From Candidatus Woesearchaeota archaeon (GTDB lineage Archaea; Nanobdellota; Nanobdellia; Woesearchaeales; ARS49), in NCBI GenBank assembly GCA_026394935.1, contig JAPLZR010000115.1:1-17556 (forward strand): DNA of 17,556 nt, read 5' to 3'. Position numbers and translations under genes: made by a program. Below are positions 13,501 through 17,556 of the stretch, in pieces. A model generated the notes under the pieces. That model was given only the letters and a program-made list of their open reading frames with translations, did no database searches and was not told the DNA's origin. Numbering within the stretch: the stretch's first letter is position 1; every line of letters starts with the position of its first letter.

Positions 13501-14604
13501 GAACTCGTTTTCAGTATTATTGATGAATATGCCGTGTCCGGTGTTATTGTACACAAAACAGTCTCTTATGGACATATTAGAGCCTGGAGGTGGCGGTCCT
13601 CCGCCTGGTTTATGTATGTAGATGCCGTTCATGCTGTTATAAAACGCTTTGTTGTTGGTGATGTTTGCATTGTCGCAGTCAAGGAAATCAAAACCACTTC
13701 CTAAATTGTTGCGGGCGGTATTATTGTCTATCAAATCTCCATCAGTGAGCCCCACTGCATAAAAACCATTCATGGAATTATCTTGCGCAGTATTGTTGAT
13801 GAGTGTGTTATTGTTGCCATTAGATATTCTGAATCCATTTTCAGAATTGTTGTATGCTGAATTATTGATTAAAATCCCGTAGTTGCAGCCGGTGATGAGA
13901 AAACCATTTTTATTATCGTATGCGATGTTGTTTGTGAGCTTGTTCCAGTCATCGATGATTGTAATTCCGTACTGTGTGTTATTATGTGCTTTATTGTCAT
14001 TGAGTGTGCAATTGTCAGAATACGGTCCTATTGCTATGCCGTCGTTGCTGTTATCGTAAGCAGTATTGTTGGTTAAGTTGGTGAACGGAGCGTTTGCAAG
14101 GTCAAATCCTCCTGAATTATCGTGTGCTACGTTATCAATAAACTTATTGTAGGAATTAGAGCCGCCGTCCACAGTAAACCCGTAGATTCTTGATTTTGAG
14201 ACAGTGTTGTTTATTATGGTGTTGTTGTTGTCATCGACGCGCAGGTCGATCCCGTACCGCGTATAATAGAATATTGTGTTGTTTTGTATGATGCTGTCAT
14301 TGGTGTAATTCATGGTTATGCCATAAGTGAAATTTTGCACGTTGCAATTCTTTACAGTGACGTTTTGAACAGCATATGTTATGATGCCGTGGCTGTTTGA
14401 TGCATTTTGGCCTGTGATGGTATAGCCGTTGCAATCAAGATGAATGTTGCTTGCTGTTAATCTTACGCCGTTGGCTGCGCAGCTAAGGTTGGAGCTCATT
14501 GTTGTGTCTGCTATGATGTTGCCGTTGCACACCTGCGCATATGCTGAGAAAGCATTCAAAATGCCTAAAAGTAACAAAAATAGTAATAATTTCTTAATAA
14601 TCAC
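10540..14604 (-). CDS. Giant membrane-anchored surface protein: NosD-like beta-helix plus beta-propeller
   Basis: 1354 residues from a GTG at 14604 (GAGGG about 9 nt upstream; TATA 14637-14649). A signal peptide spans about 1-24. Residues about 25-470 are NosD-like beta-helix, with many Asn-rich rungs (NNTAYDNSNDGIAIG, INNTAQDNSMNGFY) ending in GGNYWSTYNG-TDTDGDGLGD, the usual archaeal NosD end. A Pro/Gly insert (PGGGPPPPG, about 331-340) interrupts the helix. Residues about 660-940 have repeated FIYGASEDQTTYVWNKT-like blades, suggesting a beta-propeller, then Ig-like regions to about 1130. A Gly/Pro/Thr linker (1133-1217), three membrane helices (about 1222-1297) and a short basic helical tail (INMDELQAILEKTKNLDRML) end the protein. 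It has dozens of NxS/T sites. The role is probably surface recognition or adhesion; no active site is seen. Confidence 0.85.
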   Translation of the reverse strand: MIIKKLLLFLLLLGILNAFSAYAQVCNGNIIADTTMSSNLSCAANGVRLTASNIHLDCNGYTITGQNASNSHGIITYAVQNVTVKNCNVQNFTYGITMNYTNDSIIQNNTIFYYTRYGIDLRVDDNNNTIINNTVSKSRIYGFTVDGGSNSYNKFIDNVAHDNSGGFDLANAPFTNLTNNTAYDNSNDGIAIGPYSDNCTLNDNKAHNNTQYGITIIDDWNKLTNNIAYDNKNGFLITGCNYGILINNSAYNNSENGFRISNGNNNTLINNTAQDNSMNGFYAVGLTDGDLIDNNTARNNLGSGFDFLDCDNANITNNKAFYNSMNGIYIHKPGGGPPPPGSNMSIRDCFVYNNTGHGIFINNTENEFVINNTIQSNNGSGICLIDTNSTNITLNTVLNNTLSINLSNSNNNIIYDNYFENEPLADAASTNNWNITKTLGTNIIGGPYLGGNYWSTYNGTDTDGDGLGDTEIPWKGKNNGITNGGDNHPLVYITYVQDIQCEFENSTVFVNCTDANYGANVTRIRVNCTDTINNATMSNATINMTNLPDSQTFVYGTTTTVVNGYYVLDNTDFQILDSGLWQVEAICTDTNGSSENGTEQFDLPYGNLTKAVINPPPNGYSTQNGNTFTATCTVECTGGECVNTEVALDPINPLANLTNPTGPVHRVYADSEFIYGASEDQTTYVWNKTGLALFATLSVSAPLRTVWVDSQYIYTGGTYNQIELWDRTDLITPFANVANISTNGWVYSIRSDNNYIYAGTGSVPYDVRVYNKTTFASAANLTNPTAIVRSMDIDSNYLYAVDHNCNFWIYNLTDFSVTTLTVNPACDQLKDVSVDDNYIFAHGQAGSGNAFTQVWNKTNNALVFDWNDTTGDYYGATVYSGGNDFGYQGGPLNGWLTDGWIGEINKTSWTPGSTLNITGQVIKTTFCDADYLYAGTIDSNLNTGLVMLFNNPCPKSPPIPPITINSLTINPATFPIPSNVSCVANITTPGTIDNVSFTLTYPDGSNATLSSTNTSTIYTTQEFTVNSMLSHNCTVNANNTNGSSASETITFNGGDKGLIPMNSGSPFYTKNQNPINGSHQNCLDSFVPGEQCTSTWSVTTNASTGTWAFFCTYEGSENSLNTSRNNVTITSPSPPTPPSGGGGGSGGRGMTLPPIINNETITQITTAQNIKTTTPAINKTSEMQPRKITPPESETPAPAQRPPAFEKVYAYFKAQPMDLACFASYTFIGLLITLLSIHTIFRNINDYVYKKPSKELLTWLLTIPILAMVLLNKTMCKTSSLLTMMLVLVFVLLLILKAMHSQFKPFKTIYSQFKPAPKPAVPEEPVINMDELQAILEKTKNLDRMLKKMRKKQP

Positions 14605-14636
14605 TGTATCTTCCCTCTTTTGCCCAAATTGGGTGT

Positions 14637-14649
14637 AAAAATATAAAAC
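14637..14649 (-). promoter_or_regulatory. TATA box of the giant surface-protein gene
   Basis: The minus-strand CGTTTTATATTTT is centred near 14643, so transcription should start near 14617 and give a leader of about 13 nt that still includes AGAGGGAAG before the GTG. A second TATA-like box (GCTTTATATAGC, 14695-14706) lies further upstream. Confidence 0.5.
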
Positions 14650-14736
14650 GGCTGATGGTTATTTCCCCCCTTTTTGACATTTTCACAGAAAGATGCTATA
14701 TAAAGCTTTCTGGGTCCTTTGCTCGGCTAGTTATGC

Positions 14737-14760
14737 AAAAAAAAGAAAATAAAAATATAA
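14737..14760 (-). terminator. T-rich terminator after the small membrane protein gene
   Basis: Immediately after the TAA at 14761 the minus strand is nearly all T/A with long T runs (TTATATTTTTATTTTC, then eight T), as expected for archaeal intrinsic termination. Confidence 0.5.
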
Positions 14761-14964
14761 TTACTTCATATGTCTGACTTCTTTGAATAGTTTGTATGCG
14801 TACAGCCAGACTGCGATTGTTACTCCTGCGAACAGTACTGTCATCAGTATGCCTTGGATGCCGCCGCCTTTTCCCATCATTTCTGTTCCTACGGCTCTTC
14901 CGTATTCTCCTGTCTGTGCGAGTACACTGCTTGCTGCTAAAAGACCTGCTAGTATTTTCTTCAT
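14761..14964 (-). CDS. Small single-span membrane protein with signal peptide
   Basis: 67 residues from the ATG at 14964. The open frame continues upstream to 15024, but the ATG is set by a perfect Shine-Dalgarno GAGGTGAT (14969-14976) 4 nt away and a TATA box whose predicted start (about 14980) lies inside the longer frame. MKKILAGLLAASSVLA-Q is a signal peptide; a short Gly-rich loop (MMGKGGGIQG) precedes one hydrophobic helix (about 37-58), then a basic tail KLFKEVRHMK. This architecture recalls small pilin-like or VirB2-like subunits, but no motif proves it. The last 19 codons were duplicated to 10474-10533. It is divergent from the micropeptide operon, with repeat R4 between. Confidence 0.78.
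   Translation of the reverse strand: MKKILAGLLAASSVLAQTGEYGRAVGTEMMGKGGGIQGILMTVLFAGVTIAVWLYAYKLFKEVRHMK
14779..14820 (+). repeat. 42-bp direct repeat, right copy
   Basis: Perfect match to 10492-10533, located inside the 3' part of the intact small membrane protein gene. It flanks the giant surface-protein gene. Confidence 0.88.
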
Positions 14965-15000
14965 CAATATCACCTCTTTAACAGATAAAAGCGTGTTTTG

Positions 15001-15010
15001 TTTTATAAAT
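15001..15010 (-). promoter_or_regulatory. TATA box of the small membrane protein gene
   Basis: The minus-strand ATTTATAAAA is centred near 15006; transcription should start near 14980, leaving a 16-nt leader that holds the Shine-Dalgarno. It lies 5 nt from the 5' end of repeat R4. Confidence 0.55.
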
Positions 15011-15014
15011 ATTC

Positions 15015-15083
15015 CGACGAACAAGTGCGATATTGCGGAGTAAAGAGCAAATTGTGAGGAGTCTCTGATTTCTCGTTGTGCAG
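15015..15083 (+). repeat. Interspersed structured repeat, long copy R4
   Basis: Starts CGACGAAC and ends with the 26-nt core (15058-15083: GGAGTCTCTGATTTCTCG, then TTGTGCAG). Its spacing is identical to R2. The arm AACAAG (15020-15025) pairs with CTCGTT (15072-15077) at 5 of 6 positions. The change from CGAG to CTCG relative to R2 is matched by a change in the 5' arm (one C-G pair becomes A-T). It sits between the divergent promoters of the small membrane protein and the micropeptide operon. Confidence 0.7.
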
Positions 15084-15087
15084 AAAC

Positions 15088-15095
15088 CTTTTTAA
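15088..15095 (+). promoter_or_regulatory. Probable TATA box of the micropeptide/paralogue operon
   Basis: TTTTTAAT is centred near 15091 and predicts a start near 15117, just before the Shine-Dalgarno GAGGTGAT at 15122-15129. The motif is weaker than the others in the window. Confidence 0.35.
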
Positions 15096-15133
15096 TCTAT
15101 TTAATTATACTATTGCCGTAAGAGGTGATATCT

Positions 15134-15175
15134 GTGTCCTGCTGTAAGTGTGGTACTAAAAAGAAGAAGAAATGA
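15134..15175 (+). CDS. 13-residue Cys/Lys micropeptide, coupled to the next gene
   Basis: GTG-started frame encoding MSCCKCGTKKKKK. A perfect Shine-Dalgarno GAGGTGAT (15122-15129) lies 4 nt upstream, the same motif and spacing as the divergent small membrane protein gene. The TGA overlaps the ATG of the following gene (ATGA, 15172-15175), which has no Shine-Dalgarno of its own in the usual place. The CCxC cluster could bind a metal and the Lys tail could bind nucleic acid or membrane, but this is inference. Alternatively it is a leader peptide whose translation sets expression of the downstream gene. The strong initiation signals and stop-start overlap argue that it is translated. Confidence 0.62.
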   Translation: MSCCKCGTKKKKK

Positions 15176-15855
15176 GGTGTTTTCCTGCTTTGGTTGTCGT
15201 TTTTGTTTCTTTCATAGCAGTTGCTGGCTTGTGGCAAAGTACTGGTAAATTCGTTGTTGACTGTCGTGCTATTCATTCTTGTCCTGCAGTAAACAGTGAG
15301 TACGAGTGCGGTGATTTGGGTTACTGCCAGCAGTGTCCTGATAACAAGTTCTGCAAGGACCAGAAGCCGTTTAATTACCAAAGTCCTGATGTTTACATCT
15401 TGGGCAAGGGTTTTGATTTTGTTACTGGTTCTTCTGTTAGTTTCCTGTTGGAGCTTAAGGGTGACTTGAAAGATAAGGAGGGTAATCCTTTGTTCGCAGT
15501 AAGGCCTGGTTATTTCTGGTGGATTGATGAAAAGCAGAAAGTCCAGATTTCTGAGTTGTACAATCATGTTGTTGCGATTAGTCCTTCTGGTAAAATTGTT
15601 GCAGAGGGTGTTGGTGAAGGTCTCTATTATTCTTTGAAGTTCAATCAGGGTTGGGATGAGGAAAACGAGGTTGAGATAAAGGTTGGTTATTACACTTCTT
15701 GGGATCCTAAGAGCAATAGGTTGTATCCTTGCACTAGGATCAACATGCAGGATTTTGTGAACGATCCTGTTGTTCGTTCTCAGTATTATGCTGTGAAGGA
15801 CCTTGTGTGCGACAGGATTACTGTTCTTATTCCTGAGTATGGGTATAGGAATTAG
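15172..15855 (+). CDS. Membrane-anchored extracytoplasmic protein with six-Cys insert, paralogue A
   Basis: 227 residues, not assigned to a known family. There is an N-terminal hydrophobic segment (about 4-22; anchor or signal). A compact cysteine block follows: C31, C37, C46, C52, C55 and C61, probably disulfide- or metal-linked. Residues about 90-220 form a beta-rich domain shared with the next gene: FLLELKG, NHVVAISPSGKIVAEG, EVEIKVGYY, LYPCT (C187) and LVCDRITVL (C213); these last two cysteines are conserved in the paralogue. The ATG at 15172 overlaps the stop of the micropeptide, so translation is probably coupled. The next gene begins 1 nt after its stop. An antisense open frame across this region is a shadow. 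Confidence 0.8.
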   Translation: MRCFPALVVVFVSFIAVAGLWQSTGKFVVDCRAIHSCPAVNSEYECGDLGYCQQCPDNKFCKDQKPFNYQSPDVYILGKGFDFVTGSSVSFLLELKGDLKDKEGNPLFAVRPGYFWWIDEKQKVQISELYNHVVAISPSGKIVAEGVGEGLYYSLKFNQGWDEENEVEIKVGYYTSWDPKSNRLYPCTRINMQDFVNDPVVRSQYYAVKDLVCDRITVLIPEYGYRN

Positions 15856-15856
15856 G

Positions 15857-16366
15857 ATGCGCAGTCTGTTTTTGCTTGGAATGATTGCAGTTCTTTCGTT
15901 GCTTGTCATGCTGGAATTCTCAGGCATTACAGGTTCTTTTTCCACTTTTTTGCTGGAGCTTAAAGGCGGTATTAATGACAGGGATGGTCTTCCTTTGTTT
16001 TCTTACAGGGGCAGTGATTCTTGGTTTATTGACGGAAATCAGAAGGTTAAGGTGATTGCTAATTCTTTCAATCATATTGTTGCAGTTAATCCGAATGGAA
16101 AGGTCGTCGCAGAGGGTTTTACTGAGAATTTGCGTTATTCTTTGACGTTTCAGAGCGATTGGGATAAGGAGTCTGAGGTGGAAATCAAGGTTGGCTTTTA
16201 TGACGCGTGGCGTCCTGAGAGCAATAAACTGTACCCCTGCACTAAGCTGAACGTGAAGGATTTTCTTAAAGATCCTGTTGTTCAGCGCCAGCATTATGCT
16301 GTTAATGATATTGTCTGCGACAGGATTAATGTTCTTGAGCATTTCCAGTCAAGGGGTTTCAGGTAG
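15857..16366 (+). CDS. Membrane-anchored extracytoplasmic protein, paralogue B
   Basis: 169 residues. The ATG at 15857, 1 nt after the stop of paralogue A, gives MRSLFLLGMIAVLSLLVMLE, a clear anchor or signal segment; the frame extends upstream to 15803 inside the previous gene, which I reject. Residues about 30-160 repeat the domain of paralogue A (FLLELKGGINDRDGLPLF, NHIVAVNPNGKVVAEGF, EVEIKVGFYDAW, LYPCTKLNVKDF, DIVCDRINVL), with both late cysteines (C128, C154) conserved. It lacks the six-Cys block. The pair arose by tandem duplication, and both proteins probably face the outside. No known function is recognised. It converges on the DUF2283 gene, whose stop is directly adjacent. Confidence 0.8.
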   Translation: MRSLFLLGMIAVLSLLVMLEFSGITGSFSTFLLELKGGINDRDGLPLFSYRGSDSWFIDGNQKVKVIANSFNHIVAVNPNGKVVAEGFTENLRYSLTFQSDWDKESEVEIKVGFYDAWRPESNKLYPCTKLNVKDFLKDPVVQRQHYAVNDIVCDRINVLEHFQSRGFR

Positions 16367-16573
16367 TTATTGTTTTTGTGCTTCCAGAATTACTTTTTTG
16401 TTCAGGTGCTTGCTTGCGTTTAGTACTTCAACACCCAATAATTTTCCTTTGTCATTGAAGTCTATGCTGATATCTTCTTTTACTGTGATTGTTTTCTTTG
16501 CTTCTCCGTCTTTTATGGGGTATTCCAAGTAGAGGTATGCTGCATCCACTTCCTTGTCATATTCGATTTTCAT
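16367..16573 (-). CDS. DUF2283-family protein (putative antitoxin-like partner)
   Basis: 68 residues. MKIEYDKEVDAAYLYLEYP, then TITVKEDISIDFNDKGKLLG and VEVLNAS, follow the usual DUF2283 pattern (M-K-I-x-Y-D-x-E-x-D-A-x-Y-L near the start; I-D-F-D-x-x-G-x-L-x-G-I-E-I-L later). The family is small, cytosolic and often found beside DUF4258 proteins in layouts like type II toxin-antitoxin pairs; its biochemical role is not firmly known. The start lies 4 nt after the stop of the DUF4258 gene, so the two are co-transcribed. The 3' end abuts that of paralogue B on the other strand. Confidence 0.85.
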   Translation of the reverse strand: MKIEYDKEVDAAYLYLEYPIKDGEAKKTITVKEDISIDFNDKGKLLGVEVLNASKHLNKKVILEAQKQ

Positions 16574-16577
16574 GGTT

Positions 16578-16787
16578 TTACATTACGGTTATTATCTTTA
16601 TATAGCTTTTGATTGTTGTTATCTTTACTCTTATCGTTCTGTCGTTTACTTCTCCGATGGCTTCCTGTGTTCCCTCGAATGATTTGATTATTTGGTTGGG
16701 ATATCTTAATATGTGCTGGACTTCCATTTCGGTTATTCCTCTTTGTTTCATTCTTGTTTTTGCATGTTCTGAATAGATTATTTGCAC
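16578..16787 (-). CDS. DUF4258-family protein (putative toxin-like partner)
   Basis: 69 residues. The start SEHAKTRMKQRGITEMEV, followed by HILRYPNQI, fits DUF4258 (xxHAxxRMxxRGIxxxxVxxxLxxP), a small beta-rich family often paired with DUF2283 or helix-turn-helix genes and suspected to be RelE-like; ribonuclease activity is unproven. It starts at a GTG (16787); an overlapping ATG one base away is out of frame and stops after three codons. A TATA-like CCTTTAAGG (16807-16816) lies about 24 nt upstream. The promoter region sits inside a 7-bp inverted repeat (16799-16805 / 16844-16850). Confidence 0.8.
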   Translation of the reverse strand: MQIIYSEHAKTRMKQRGITEMEVQHILRYPNQIIKSFEGTQEAIGEVNDRTIRVKITTIKSYIKIITVM

Positions 16788-16798
16788 ATTTAGCTATA

Positions 16799-16850
16799 TG
16801 CCGGACTCCTTAAAGGGTCTATCGACGGGAAAGTCGTAATTTTTCCGGCA
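16799..16850. promoter_or_regulatory. Inverted repeat around the DUF4258/DUF2283 promoter
   Basis: TGCCGGA (16799-16805) and TCCGGCA (16844-16850) form a perfect 7-bp inverted repeat. A nested CGAC-GGGAAA-GTCG hairpin (16823-16836) lies inside. The presumed TATA box is at 16807-16816. It could be an operator for autoregulation or a structured RNA. The rest of the 126-nt gap shows no gene. Confidence 0.4.
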
Positions 16851-16913
16851 GACAAAGTAATATTTTCGGCAATTTGTGTTTTTTCCTGTAAAGTTTGCGG
16901 TTAAAGCAGAAGT

Positions 16914-17556
16914 TCAGTAATTCTCTTCTTCAAATGTTGTCTTTATCGGCTCGTACTGTTTTTTTAGTACGTTGTATATTGCTCTTAGCTCGTTTAGCTT
17001 TGCGATGTTGAATGTTGTTTTGCTTCCTGCGTCTATCAGCTCGAATGCTTTTTTTAGCGATTTGTAAGCATCTTCTGCAAAGTCTGCATCTCGTCTTGTG
17101 AACATCATTATGCCGTATACTGATGCTGTGAATATGTATCCTTCCGGCTCGTTTGGCGTGAATTCTGTGAATTTTTGTATGTCTTCAAGCGCTTTGTCAA
17201 GGTAGCTGTTTTCTGCTTGTGCTGTTTGCAGCCTGGTCTTGAATCTGTGAAATCTGTATTGTGCAGTGTCTTTCATAGCTATTGCGTTTGTGAAACATTC
17301 TTCTGCAAAGCTGAGAAATCCGTTTTTTGCGCAGATGAGCCCTTTTGTGTTGTATGCAGTGTCAGTTTTTTGCAAAGTGAGTGCTTGGTCTATCCATTCG
17401 AGTGCTTGTTTGAGGTCTCCGCTTTGCGAGAGGCAGTCTGCGTATTCTATCATTGCGTCGTATGTGTTGTTTCTTTTGAGTGTTGCTGTGTAGAACGCGT
17501 TTCCTGCGCTGTTGTATAATTCTCTTTTTTGTGCCTGGTCTGTTTCTTCTTCTGCT
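16914..17556 (-). CDS. TPR-repeat protein, C-terminal part
   Basis: The open frame runs off the right edge; 214 codons are visible and an internal ATG at 17453 is not the likely start, because the frame continues upstream with gene-like sequence (RELYNSAGNAFYTATLKRNN, which itself looks like a TPR helix). TPR-like helical pairs continue with YADCLSQSGDLKQALEWIDQ, DTAYNTKGLICAKNGFLSFA and EDIQKFTEFTPNEPEGYIF. It ends with a long helix pair (SKTTFNIAKLNELRAIYNVL) and an acidic tail. TPRs bind proteins, and no catalytic domain is visible in this part; what the missing N-terminus carries cannot be told. No signal or membrane segment is seen, so it is probably cytosolic. Confidence 0.78.
   Translation of the reverse strand, partial: AEEETDQAQKRELYNSAGNAFYTATLKRNNTYDAMIEYADCLSQSGDLKQALEWIDQALTLQKTDTAYNTKGLICAKNGFLSFAEECFTNAIAMKDTAQYRFHRFKTRLQTAQAENSYLDKALEDIQKFTEFTPNEPEGYIFTASVYGIMMFTRRDADFAEDAYKSLKKAFELIDAGSKTTFNIAKLNELRAIYNVLKKQYEPIKTTFEEENY

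Noticed and set aside
14720..14740. Possible fifth repeat copy (CTAGTTATGCA) downstream of the small membrane protein gene
   Set aside because: It shares only the last 9-10 nt of the core and lacks GGAGT and the arms; it may be a worn copy but cannot be supported.
15097..15945. Long minus-strand open frame (282 codons) across the paralogue operon
   Set aside because: It is antisense to two well-supported coupled genes, has an Arg/Ile/Thr-heavy composition with no domain or start signals, and arises from the codon bias of the opposite strand.

Overview
This 17.6-kb window most likely comes from an archaeon, probably a DPANN-type lineage (Woesearchaeales/Pacearchaeales-like); that placement is inference. 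Directly visible support: A/T-rich TATA boxes centred 24-28 nt before several start codons (leaderless transcripts), a minority of genes with a strong GAGGTGAT Shine-Dalgarno, NosD-like beta-helix surface proteins with the archaeal NYWS...DTDGDGLGD ending, and a PEF-type C-terminal anchor. No rRNA, tRNA, CRISPR array, integrase or transposase was found.

Layout. (1) 1-2554, all minus: start of a CxxCxxCC (YkgJ-like) protein, a J-domain protein, and a two-gene unit of a broken dprA followed with an ATGA overlap by a HAD-phosphoribosyltransferase fusion. (2) 2629-5186, minus: a tight three-gene operon of unknown purpose, led by a PIN-like nuclease with a coiled-coil tail and followed by two proteins I do not recognise. 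(3) 5387-9408, plus: a bacterial-style Hanks Ser/Thr kinase with a long TPR tail, then a secreted beta-helix protein with a C-terminal anchor. (4) 9467-14964: a superinfection-immunity-like membrane protein (minus), a Cys-rich lipoprotein (plus), a 1354-residue beta-helix/beta-propeller membrane-anchored protein (minus) and a small membrane protein (minus). A truncated copy of the last gene lies just beyond the 3' end of the giant gene, so the giant gene is flanked by a 42-bp perfect direct repeat. (5) 15134-16366, plus: a 13-codon Cys/Lys micropeptide overlapping the start of the first of two tandem paralogous membrane-anchored proteins. (6) 16367-16787, minus: a DUF4258/DUF2283 pair resembling a toxin-antitoxin module. 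(7) 16914-17556, minus: the C-terminal part of a TPR protein.

The most unusual feature is a family of short intergenic repeats, all in the same orientation, at about 2.6, 5.25, 9.43 and 15.05 kb. Two copies extend to about 70 nt, with 5' and 3' arms that pair and a compensatory change between copies. They mark the borders of the accessory gene blocks, so they may be structured RNAs or recombination sites.

Overall this is an accessory, surface- and conflict-related region: envelope proteins, a sensor kinase, an immunity-like protein, a TA-like pair, a PIN-nuclease operon and a decaying dprA locus. No intergenic stretch exceeds 300 bases.
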